From: Chelydra serpentina
Lineage: Eukaryota > Chordata > Testudines > Chelydridae
DNA: 64,000 nt
Reading direction: 5' to 3'
NCBI GenBank assembly: GCA_037349315.1
Contig: JBAIAC010000048.1
Span: 38,504,501 to 38,568,500 of the forward strand
Shown: positions 46,267 through 56,779 of the stretch, in pieces
Position numbering within the stretch: the first letter of the stretch is position 1
Layout of the letters: each line of letters opens with the position of its first letter
Program-made: the position numbers and the translations under genes
Notes under the pieces: generated by a model
Told to the model about the DNA's origin: nothing
Database searches by the model: none
The model's input: the letters and a program-made list of their open reading frames with translations, nothing else

Positions 46267-49080
46267 GTGCAGCTTCAACTGCCGCCATCAGCGCGTGACG
46301 GAGAGGCGCTCAAGTGGTCATTTCTAGTCCCCTACCAGGGAGCCTGCTACCGGGTGCATTACTCCATGGGGGAGGCCCGGTGCTACCTTTGCCGGGTGAT
46401 GGGGCACGTCTGGAGGGACTGCCCCTTGGCCCGGCAAGGAGGCGCGTCTGGGACCCCCAAGCCCTGGCAGGGCACCGGCCCCATCATTGCTGGCGCTCCT
46501 GCCCAGCGCCCAGAGCTGCCCCTCCTTCTCTTCAACCCACCACTGTTCCTGCTTGGGCCCTGGAGGCACCTCCCCTAGCGTGCCCAGATGAGCGGGAGAG
46601 CCCCGCCTCCGCTGCGTGCAGTCTGGCGGAGCCTATGGAGAAGGGTGCAGCGGGATTACCACCGGGCATGGGAGAGGGCCCGCTCCAGGGGGAATCTTCC
46701 CTCCCTCGTGCTGCCCCACTGCTACCTCCCCGAGTCCCTGGGCCATCGCACCTGCCCCCTGCTGGCCAGCCCACAGATGATGCCATGGAGGGCTGGGCCC
46801 TAGTACAGGGGAAGCGGGGCAAGCGGAAGGCTCGAGATCCGCTCCTTCCCACTGATGCAGAGGCCCCCCGGAAGACCAGGAAGGGGGCCACCGACACCCA
46901 GCCTTCTGCCTTTCCTCTGGGTGAAGTCCATTCACCAGTGCTGGCTGGGGAAGATGTGGCAGCAGCGAAGGCTAGCACTGCCCCTCCTCTGAAGTCCTTC
47001 CTCCAAGGAGGCCCCCGATGGAGCCCGTCCTGCTCCCTTGACACCGAAAGCCCCTGTGAGCCCCGAGGCAAGCATCGCTTCGGGTGCTAGCGGGGAGGAC
47101 TTCAGGGTGGTGGGTGGTAATTTCCCCTCCATCTTTGAGGAGATCGAGGCCGTGGGTCTGACCCCAGTCACCCAGGGGGAGAATGACCCTCTGCCAGCGG
47201 GCCTTGATCTGGGTGACCTCCCCCTGACTCCCTCTCCCCAAGCTCCCTCGCCCTAACCACTGCTTCTGCTCCCACCTCCGAGGAACCCCTGGACTCTTCC
47301 ACCAACCAGGCCGCAAATGACACCCTGCTAATGGCCGCCGAACCTATTGAGGTGACGGCCAGTGCCACAAGTCCGGGACCTGAGTCACCAGGAGTGCCCT
47401 CGATGCAGGGCAGTTGACATCCTTCCGTGTGGGGGCCACTGTAATGATGCTGGTTCTGGCAGGACCCAACTGAGAGTGCCAGTTCAGGACAAATTGTTTC
47501 AAGCAGGGCAGTTACAGCCAAGGCTGGGGTTTTTCCACCTCTAGGCAAACCAAACCAGCCAGACAGAGGAGACTTTGGTTTTACCCCACTGGCTAACCAC
47601 AAGTCACAAGCAATTCCCTTAGACACCCCAGTTTCCCAGTCTCACCACCAGTGCCACTCGTTATGGGGACAAAGGGTCATGAAAACCAATGCCCCAGTAA
47701 AAGAAAAAGGTTCTCCCGATCCCAAAGGACCAGATCCAGGTCAATATACAACTCAGATCTTATCCACAAATCACGCTGTTGCCAATCCTTTAGAATCTAA
47801 AATCTAAAGGTTTATTCATAAAAGGAAAAAGGTCTAGGTGAGAGCTAGAATTGGTTAAATGGAATCAATTACATACAGAGATAAGAAGCAGGAAAGAAGA
47901 CAAAATGGAGATGCGGCAGCTGCCTTTTATAGTTTCTTCCAGGTGTAAAGACACCTCTTCGTCCTTACTGTGGAAAATCATAGCAAAATGGAGTCGGGAG
48001 TCACATGGGCAAGTCCCTGCATACCTTGCGGAGTCACAGGCATGTCTGCCATCTCTCAATGGGTCCATTGTATCGCTGATGGTCCTTAATGGGCCATCAA
48101 GCAGGCCTGGCAGAGCTGATAGCTTGTCCGGGGTCCCAGAAGCATGGCCCCAGTTTGAAATACAGACAGTATAACGCCAATATTCATAACTTCAACTACA
48201 AAACTGATACATACATATAAATGACAATCATAACCAGCCAAGCATAACCTGGTCTTAGACACCTCATTTGACCCCCTTTATATAAGATTTGGTGCCACTA
48301 CAGGACCTTGGTTGCAATAATGATCTATATGGTCCCAGTTATTGTCAATAACATCACAGCCACACTGCTGCTTCTGCACCTATCGATGCCATGGCCACAC
48401 CTGCCTTGGAGCACGAGCACGGTATCGTTGAGGGCCCCCTTCCCACTCCTCAGACCCTTGAGCCCGGCTGAGAGGTGCCACCCCCAGTGGCTTGGCTGCT
48501 GGGGACCACGATCCCACTTTTGCCCCTCTCCCCGACCCTGCTCCTGACCCCTGCCCTGCCCCTGATGCCGCCCTCACCCTCCTCCTCTCCACCTCCTGCA
48601 CTGCTATTGCCTTCCCTGGGACCGTCTCCTTCCCCCTCCTGGAGAACAACACCCAGGGACTTCACGTTCCCCTGTCCCAACCCCCTAGGGGCTGCTATTT
48701 TCCCTCTGCCGCCCCTTACTGAACTGAAGTCTGTGGTGGGCTGCGTGGCGCCGCCACATCGGGCACCACGCCGGGGGTCTGCTCCCTGCCTGACCATCTC
48801 GGTAGGCTATGGGGCTTCAACAGGGGCCCCACCAGAGGACGGCCGGGGGCCAGTGACCCTGTCCCACCATACACTGCGAGAAGAGCTGTGGGAGTTCCTC
48901 AAAGATGTCCTTGGGTCCTGCAACAAGGTGCAACTTGCTCTCCAGCGATGGGGGGATTTCCATCAAATCCTCTGGGCCGTGAGGGCCCTGTTGGGGCAGG
49001 GTAAGGGACTGGGAGGCAGGCTGCTTCGGGCTACCAGTGGGCCTATGGCTTCCATGACTCTTTGCTCACCTACGGGGTAG
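46267..49080 (+). pseudogene. Tx1-type ORF1, split and frameshifted
   Basis: This is the RNA-binding ORF1 protein of the LINE. CYLCRVMGHVWRDC (46381-46422) is a CX2CX4HX4C zinc knuckle. The frame then shifts and continues as a Pro/Ala-rich region (46580-47090, including a basic KRGKRKARD-type stretch), then a third frame (SIFEEIEAVGLTPV, about 47125-47170). The LTR at 47440-48358 interrupts it. Beyond, the C-terminal part reads LREELWEFLKDVLGSCNKVQ and WAVRALLGQ (48869-48998). Several stops and shifts make it dead. Start unknown, because the 5' end merges with the LTR. Confidence 0.68.
47440..48358. mobile_element. solo LTR, 919 bp, inside Tx1 ORF1
   Basis: It starts TGTAATGATGCTGG and ends AATAACATCACA. 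GCCAC lies on both sides (47435-47439 and 48359-48363), a perfect 5-bp target duplication. ORF1-like GC-rich sequence resumes directly after. The central AAAGGTTTATTCATAAAAGG resembles the repeat at 21719. Being inside the LINE, it is the youngest layer here. Confidence 0.9.
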
Positions 49081-49128
49081 ATCACGGTTTGCTGAGTGGC
49101 CCAACAGGGGCCATGAGCTTCCCTGCCG

Positions 49129-49726
49129 GTGAGTAGCCCCCCTAACCTGCCCCTCTTTGCAACATTAAACACCTGGGGCTGTAGGATGGGTCTCAGGTGC
49201 CAGGTGCTCTCCTTCCTTCGGGAAGTGGGGGTACTCTGTGATTTTTCTGCAGGAGATCCATACGGATCCGGCCGCCGAAGCGAGTTGGTGGCTAGAGTGG
49301 GAGGACAGGGTCTATTTTAGCCACCTCACAGATCGTATGGCTGGAGTGGCTACCCTGTTCTCCCCTGACCTACGGCCTGAGGTGCTGGGGGTCGCCGAGG
49401 CTGTGCTGAGTCTCCTGCTGCACCTCTGGGTCCTCATGGAGGGACTAGTGGTCAACCTCGTCAACGTTTACGCCCTGACATCTGGCCTGGAGCAGCTGCG
49501 CTTTTATCAGCAGGCTCTTTGGATCCCCACAAGTGCCTGGTCCTGGGCGGGGACTTTAGCACCACCCTCGATGAGCGGGACTGCTAGGGGACCGAGCAGT
49601 GCCCAGCTGCTGTGGATGTCCTCCGGGAGATTGTTAACCATCACTCCCTGGTGGACATCTGGCGTGACCACCACCTGGATGACGTCTTGACATTCACCTT
49701 TGTCCGGGTGGAGGCTTCCGCCCGCC
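49129..49726 (+). pseudogene. Tx1-clade ORF2 endonuclease domain
   Basis: This is the APE-type endonuclease of ORF2. ATLNTWG gives the conserved Asn block, FLQEIHT (after a frame change near 49235) the catalytic Glu block, and VNLVNVYA the next strand. After another shift, LGGDFSTTLDE (49545-49577) corresponds to the GDFN block and WRDHHLDDVLTFTF (about 49660-49700) to the W-R-x-T block. The final SDH block and the whole RT are missing. At least two frameshifts and one stop. Confidence 0.8.
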
Positions 49727-49734
49727 CACTTCCT

Positions 49735-49785
49735 GGATCCCAACAGGACTACTCTGCTGTACCCAGCTGGCCTGGGTCTATCACA
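49735..49785. mobile_element. right end of the LTR after Tx1 copy B
   Basis: CTGCTGTACCCAGCTGGCCT then GGGTCTATCACA matches the LTR end at 18822-18849. Together with 45988-46265 it brackets the LINE as at the first composite. Confidence 0.55.
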
Positions 49786-49902
49786 GTGTAAAGAAATTGT
49801 ATATGTGTTTAAGTGAATTGCCGTGATTACGGGTTAAAATGGTAATAAGTGAGTTAGACATATCCTGGAGTAGGGGTCCTCGTCCCTACTCAGAGTTGCC
49901 CA

Positions 49903-50000
49903 CAGAAAGGTAAACATCCAATCTTGATATAAAAATTGCCAGGGATGGAGAATCCACCACGACTCTTGGTAAATTGTTTCAATGGTTAAATATCTGCACT
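49903..50000 (-). mobile_element. old CR1 3' coding fragment
   Basis: On the plus strand AAACATCCAATCTTGATATA, GGAGAATCCACCACGACTCT and TAAATTGTTTCAATGGTTAA are the reverse of the W-N-x-L and spslxxFkxxLd region of CR1 ORF2 seen at 35800-35880. Short and decayed. Confidence 0.7.
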
Positions 50001-51210
50001 GCTAAAAATATACTGTTTATTCTGGGGTTGTTCTTTATTTCTCTTTGGGTCTTCATGAAAAATGTTAAAAGGTCTTGGTTTTGTCCTGATGTAGAATGGG
50101 AAATTTTTTTGAAATCTTTACAGTGTTTCATGGGATGGAGAAACTGTTTCCTGCTCAGCAATACTAAACATATCAAGCAGAGGGCTTTTTCAGAATTGTC
50201 CGAGTAAATACTTTGGAAACATTAATGTTTTTTGTACGTAATATCCTGAAATGTACTGCAGGCAAGTAACACAGATAGGTGTAACATACTGAATACTTCT
50301 AAAACAAAGGAAATAACATAAAGGTATGTGTTATTTCAGTGTGATACATAACTTGTTTGTTCTAATCTGTTTAATTAGTAGGTTAAAATTTAACCATGAC
50401 TGAGTGAGACACGAGAGCAGGAGTTAGTGGATACTGGAGAAGAAACTCTGAAGACACGAGTCTTTAGGAGACTCCTACAGTTCAGATAGTCTTGCTTTCA
50501 ATAGCAATGGATGAACAACAGTCAAAAACTGTTGACATCAGTGTTCAAGCTGTCTAGTTAAACAATTTTAAAAGTACATGATAAGAATTTTCTTGCTGAT
50601 CCAAACATTAGGAGTCTGTATACTTTAATCAAACAGTGATCGTTGCCTGAAAAATATTTTTTCTTATGCCAAAATGTAGTATTCTCAACATTGTACACAA
50701 TTTGCAATTCAGTATAGAATTCCATAAAAATATAGAATAGATTGACATTTAATACAGCTGCCCATGGCATGATATCTTATTAAAAGGAGGTTATTTATTT
50801 ACCCTTCTGTCAGCTAGATTAATAGGTTTATTTTTTTCTCAATGCAAACATCTCTTCTGTTGACATTAGCATTAGGTATACAGATAAAGCCAATCCTGCA
50901 CTATTTAAGTCAACGGGAGTTTGCTATTGACTTAAAGAGAGCGTGATTTGTTGCATATGCAGTACAGACTTCTTTCTGTCTTCCATTCTGCAGCATATAT
51001 TTTTGAAATGTAAATTTGTACTTTATCAATAAAGTTTATTGTAATTCTCAATATACCATTACAAATTGTTCCTTCTTTTTCTTGAGGATGGATAGAAAAG
51101 CCTGAACATTTTTAACAAATGTTGCTTGATTTTTGGTTTCATAAGGACTTGTCTAGTCTGTTTTTGTTGGTGGCCTCTAGGATTGACAGAATGACAAGTG
51201 GGATTATAAC
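50001..51210. other. AT-rich DNA, no gene seen
   Basis: No protein-like frame. AAGTCAACGGGAGTTTGC at 50907 is one of the recurrent phrases. Confidence 0.45.
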
Positions 51211-51211
51211 T

Positions 51212-51909
51212 AGAGCTGTATGAATAACACATATTTCAGTTTATTGCCGGTTCTGACAAAAATCTAAAAAAATGTTTTAGGAAAACTTTTGGGGGAATTT
51301 TGCAAATTGAAAAGTTGAAAAAATTGTTTTGGATCAAATGAAACATACTGTTTGACCCACTGTGGAACATCTTGTTTTGTTCTTGGGCATTTTTACCCTT
51401 TAAAAAAACTAAAAGCAAAGGGTTAGATTCATAAGGGGATTTAGGTGCCATTGGCACAAAATGGAGGAGGAGGCAGCAATGACCCCATTACATCCTATGG
51501 CCTAATGATTGGGACACTTGCTTAACCAGTGGGTGGGGGAAGATGAGGGGGGGGGGAAGACCTGGGTTCCAGTGCCTGTTCTAGAGGAGGGATTCAATTT
51601 TGAGTCTCCCCCACCCTGGTGAGTGCCTTAATCACTGGGCTATGGGGGGCCCCCCACCACCTGCTTGGTTTTGTGCATACCAGTGGCACCTAAGTCCCCT
51701 TGTGGATTTAGCAAGAAAAGTCAAAACTGTTTGTTTCACAAATGTCAAAATGAAACATGTTATCATTTCTGGGGAAAAAAAATCTTTTTTTTTTTAAAAC
51801 CAAAATAATTCACCAAAATTGACACAAACTTTAAAGTGTTTTGATTGACCCGTATCTGCAATTTTCTACCCCGACCAAATGTTTTGGCTGGAAACTTTCG
51901 CTAGCTCTA
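51212..51909. mobile_element. AT-rich terminal-repeat family, member 2, with insert
   Basis: The left end is CTAGAGCTGTATGAA and the right end read inward is TTAGAGCTAGCGAAAG. The body has TTTTGAAA-type phrases as in the other members. An inverted-repeat unit at 51426-51711 sits inside it. No convincing duplication longer than TA was found, so mariner-type is possible. Confidence 0.5.
51426..51711. repeat. inverted-repeat unit inside the AT-rich element
   Basis: TTCATAAGGGGATTTAGGTG (51429-51448) faces CACCTAAGTCCCCTTGTGGA (51687-51706). Between them lies the GACCTGGGTTCCAGTGCC block shared with the repeat at 44815, and CCCAGTGATTAAGG-like ends of it are also mirrored. Confidence 0.55.
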
Positions 51910-53635
51910 ATCACAATACTGCAAATAAAATTCTGGCCCCATAAAAGTCTACGGCAGAACTCTCATTAACTTCAGCGGCACCTGGATTTCATCCCACAAG
52001 AGGCAAGAAATTGAAGTCTGAAAAACTGAGATAGGAAAGGATTTTAATCATTATGTATAATGGGTTTCCCCCCTACTAATTAGTTAATTCAAACTCCTGA
52101 CACACTTGGGAGAAAGGTTTTTCCTTGTTAAAGTCTTGCTTGTCCACCCCTTCAATTGAGGACAGAGAGAACTGCTTTTCCAGTTCTCTAGTCCTCCAGA
52201 AAACAGAAGGGGAGGAGTTTAGGTTTCAAAATGTTTCATTCTACTGATTATCAGGAAGGGTTCTGTGGATCACTGCTGGACTCCAGACCACTGACATAGC
52301 TAATGCTTCTAATATTAAAAATCAATCAGGAAAAGTGCTTTTTAAAAAATAAATAAAAATAAAACCAACAACCAAAGCCAAACCCTTTCAGGCCTTTTTA
52401 TGCAAAAGCATCAAAAATTACATACATCCTGACACGAATTCCAATTTATATCATATACAAAGATGAAAACTACTTTGGAAGAGAAGATAAAGGGTAGAAC
52501 ATCTCATAAAAGTATTAATGTTATGCTATATATGCTGCTCAAGAACATTCATGCATGGTACAGATACCTGGTGGCACATTGAAATTATCTGCAGTATTAA
52601 TATATAGATTTAATAGCATTATACTGACCTCTTTTTGAGGAAGTCCAGCATTTCAGAATATGCCTGAAAATCCACTTATATTTCCTCATTTTTAAGTGGG
52701 GAAGGTTAGTAGTGGTTACACATCTTAGGACATACTTCCATTAGTGATCCAAAGCTGTTTTCAAAGAAACTGTTTGTTCTTCCCTGTCATCTAAAAATAA
52801 TCCCTGAATTGGCAGCAATTAGAGAAGGGATGTGAGAACAGAAAAAAGATCAAACCTGAGAAAAAGAGTATAATTCAGAGGGACTGAAATGCTTGGTAAA
52901 TCATATGTGAATTGGATTAATGTAGGTACAAAGAATAAGCAATGATGTATAGACAAAGACTCAGAATTCTTAACTTGTTAGGTGCTAAGAAATATACATG
53001 TTAAAGTCCAATTAATGATCAAAATTGTTTTCATTGGCAGCTCATTAAACACAACAGATGGCCAAGGATTTCTGGTGAGAGAGTTGGCGTTTACAAACTA
53101 GAATTTTTAATGAGTAATTAGATACATGAATGCTGATAAGGGAAATCTTTTATCACAGCCTCTTCCCATTGCTTAAAAAGAATCCATGTCATTATGCTAC
53201 AACAATCTGTGGTGAGCAGACGCACACATTTGTGTTCAGATGCCAGGTACGCTGCAGAATGCAACATTTTGTACATTTCACAGACTCCAATCTGCACTTC
53301 AGTCACTGTGGCCTCTCTTTATTTTACACCATCTCCTCTGAGTCCCTAAAATTTCATAGATATGGTCTAATTTAAGGATATTTTATGTCTTAAAGAACCA
53401 CATACTTAATTTCAATGGCTGAAATTTGTAATTATTATAGTCTGTCTACATGATTCCCAGTGGTCAAGTAGCATAAAATTAAAGGGCATTATTTCTGTGT
53501 TATGAGAGAAATGAGTGAACTCAGGCACTATATTAATAAAATACCCATCTGTTTATAATTTTTATATTCTTGCTAAAATTTAGCAGAAGAGGGTTTTCAT
53601 AGGAAAAAATAGCATAATGGTGGTTAATGAAATTC
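51910..53635. other. AT-rich DNA, no gene seen
   Basis: No protein-like frame or clear element ends were recognised. Confidence 0.45.
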
Positions 53636-54512
53636 TAGAGCTAATTAAATTTGTCATGTGAAAAGTTATCCCACCAAAATATGGTTGTGTTGAAACCAGT
53701 TTTTCTGTGGGAAAATGTAAATTCTGACTAAAAATTTTGCCACAGGAAATTTCTAAACAAAAGTTTGCTTCAAACTGACATTTTGAAGTGAGATTTTTTG
53801 GGGTTTAATTTCAATATAAAATACCATTTTGTTGGGTTTTTAAAAACAGAAAATCTGAAATGACACTAAGTAGAAATGAAATAAAAATTTGTTTCATTTC
53901 AAAGTGTCAATTCAAGCAAAAACTTCTGTTTTGACTTGGTTTTGAATTTTCCACAGGAAAACCAAAATTTGAAGTAAGATTTTTTTCATATAATATTTCT
54001 TGTGGGAAACCTTTAGTTCAGGCCTGCACAACATGTGGCCCGGGGGCCGCATGCGGCCTGCGTGGGCTCACTGTGTGGCCCGCGGGGGGAGGGGGGGTGA
54101 ATAGGTGGGCTCACTGTGCGGCCTGCGGGGGGTGAGTAGGCAAGCGGTGGGGTGGGGCAAGCCAATGGCGGGTTGGCCGGCCGGTGGGCAGGGTGGTGAA
54201 GAGGCCAGTGGCAGGCTGGGGAGTGAGGGTGAGCCAGCGGCAGGGGGTGGGGGCAGTGGCAGAAGGTAAGAGGCCAGCAGCGGGCAGGCAGGTGCTCTGG
54301 TCACCCTATGCTCGCTGTTTCTTTCCCCCTCTACAGGCTTCGACATCCCAGCGCTGAAGAGGGGTTGTTTCCGTGGGGTGGGCGGCGCTGGGTGGGAGGT
54401 TGTTTCGGTGGGGCCTGGGGTTTTCGGCCCTCGGCTCTTTTCTTTGGAGCAATATGGCCCTCGCCACTTTACGAGTTGTGCAGGCCTCCTTTAGTTTCTT
54501 GGTCAGCTCTAG
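53636..54512. mobile_element. AT-rich terminal-repeat family, member 3, split by a MITE
   Basis: The left end is TAGAGCTAATTAAAT and the right end read inward is TAGAGCTGACCAAGAAAC. With the 470-bp insert and one duplication removed, about 399 bp of TTTTGAAAT-rich sequence remain, close in style to the other members. Confidence 0.5.
54019..54488. mobile_element. GC-rich hAT-type MITE, 470 bp
   Basis: The left end CAGGCCTGCACAAC and the right end read inward GAGGCCTGCACAAC match except the first base. CTTTAGTT flanks it perfectly (54011-54018 and 54489-54496). The inside has GC-rich partial repeats (TGTGGCCCGCGGGGG-like near 54075 and 54117). Its minus-strand Pro-rich frame is accidental. Confidence 0.92.
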
Positions 54513-54689
54513 TAATCACAAAAGATACAGTAAAGTTTTTTCTAAGGACAAACTATGTTCACTGACAGTGCGTACACATAGAACCCTCTGCTCTTCCTTT
54601 ATCCTCACCTATGTCTAACTGTTTCTGTTCAAACATGCACAGTCACTACTCTGTTCCCCTCACCACACCTCCAGTGATCACGCAGACAT

Positions 54690-54870
54690 CTCTGAGCATG
54701 TCTACGTGAGACTTTTTTTGTCACCATTGCCTGCTCTGATTCAACCCTTTTTTCCCTCTCCAAAATGAAATGCTGAAATTGACATGATTTTGCAAAGCAT
54801 TTCAATTTTGACAGAACTGCATTTGGAAAGGAAAACTGTTGCATCAAAGTTTTTCTGACTAGCCCCACTT
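54690..54870. repeat. AT-rich family, reversed partial member
   Basis: The stretch ends CAAAGTTTTTCTGACTAGCC and has CAATTTTGACAG phrases, resembling the right half of the member at 33690. Confidence 0.4.
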
Positions 54871-56771
54871 CTGGGTAGTTAAGAAAGCAGCAAGCTTGCA
54901 TTGACTTCATGCACACCTCAGTGTGATCTTCGTTCTTGCCTGCACAACATCATTACAATGTACACATAACAAATCCAGACATCCTAATTGGAATGTCTGC
55001 TTGCAGCCCCTGCAGAGAGGCCAGGAACTGAATGAATATGAAAATTGTCATAAGAAAATGTCATATGTATATGACCCATCTCTTACAGTAGATTCCCTGC
55101 AGGGCAGGGGCCATTTTAGAAGGCAGTATAGTGGAATCTTGTGTTCATGTTCCCTATTCTGTATCTGACCTGTGAAGAAATAGAAAATTTTAGCTTCTAG
55201 CAAGTTTCATAAACTCTAAATTTCAGTTAAAACATTCATATTGAATTTTTCATTCCATAAAAACTTTGACATGAACTGTAGTATTTTATGATGAAACTAC
55301 AGAGTATGTCCATTAAGATTTCTCGTTGCATTCCAGTAGTTAGAAAGCGCTAGTATATGTAAGATGAGTTTTTCAGTAAATCTCAATCTTTCATATGAAC
55401 AAAATGTGTTGGTCAGTGTTTGTTTCCCTTTTACAGCGCTTAAAGTAAGGAACCTGTTTTATTTTATTCCCTTAAGATTATGTTCACAAAGTAACTGTGT
55501 GCTCTTGGCAGTAACATTTGCTGTACTATTTTCCTAAAGGTCATAGCCATCCTAGCTGCTAATAGTCATGGTCCCTTATAAATTAAGTAATATGAGTTCT
55601 AATGTACTGTTTAAAGCACACACTGAAAGAAATGTATGATATGAACACAATGTGCAATACAGAGCCTCTGGTATTCTGTTTTCATGCTAGGGGTGGCCCT
55701 ATATGGATCAGTTTTCTTCAGTATACCCTGGACTTTGCAGAGTGCTGGGCCCAAGGGCTTACGGGGTTAACAGAAAGCCCATTGAAGAAGTCATTGGAAA
55801 GACTCCCACTTACATTGGATCTGGCCCTATGTGGGAGGGAAGGAACTGGCAGTGTCCAGTCAGGGTAAGATTCACCAGACTTCTAGATTAAAGAAGATAT
55901 GAAATACAGCTGAGGGCTGTATTACTTTTTCTGCAGAGCTCTCTCTACAGCGGAGAAACCCTACTTTAAAGGTGGCTCGGGGGGTGGGGGGAAAGGAGGA
56001 AGGAAAGACATGGCCAGGGAAGGACCTGGCAGATGCATGTGTGTGCACCTTCAATCAAACTCTTTTTTGTGAACACACGCTACTCATCCTAATTAGGGAT
56101 CCAGAATTGGCCCATTAGTGTTCTCCTCACATCTTATTACAGAAATGCAATATTTATTAGGTGATTTTTTTATATTGTAACAAAGAAAACTGCACTGATT
56201 CAGGTCCCTTCCCTTCCATTCAGGTCCTATTTATATCCCTCAGATAATTCTATTTTTTTCCTGTGACAAGCAAGTGGTGCCAGGAACACCTCAGCACTAT
56301 AAAGTTTAAGAATGAGATGTATATGTCTGTCATTTGAGGAGCTGTTGCTAACTCAGTGGCAGCATTAAATTCATGTTTTTACATGTAATCACATAAATGT
56401 CACCAAGCAGACTTTAATTACAGATATTTGTAGTTCCCTTGGACTAACAGAGTGCCATATGATGTGAGGGGAAATCAAAATTTCATCTTTGGTGCCCTAT
56501 AATGGATTTAAACCAATCTAATCTCTGTAATCTCAACTGATGTTTCCCTCACTGCTTTAAGAAACAGAAAACAGATGCGATCATATGTAGTCTGAGCTAG
56601 TGCACTAGAAAACTCCAAAATTCTCCGGTTTTCAATTCACTGAAAACCATTTTTTGCTACAAGACAAGACTTTCTTCAAATCCGTCAGGAGGTAGAATAC
56701 AGACATGGCCCTTTGTTATAAAAGCAATACACGAACTAAGTATAACAGCCAAAGTCTTTGTCTAGCAGGTA
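54871..56771. other. no gene seen
   Basis: AT-rich; short frames look random. CCCTGCAGGGCAGGGGCCAT at 55097 may be part of an old dispersed repeat. Confidence 0.45.
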
Positions 56772-56779
56772 ATTGGCCT

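Larger units (their letters stand above)
46266..49734 (+). mobile_element. Tx1-clade LINE copy B with nested solo LTR
   Basis: This GC-rich element carries ORF1 with a zinc knuckle and the endonuclease part of ORF2, and then jumps at about 49727 to the 3' UTR end (CTTCCTGGATCCCAACAGGA), matching CTTCCCGGATCCCAATAGGA of copy A. The RT is deleted. A solo LTR at 47440-48358 splits ORF1. Copies A and B keep complementary parts of the same type of element. Confidence 0.78.

Noticed and set aside
54068..54346. Pro-rich minus-strand frame
   Set aside because: It lies in the GC-rich MITE at 54019-54488.
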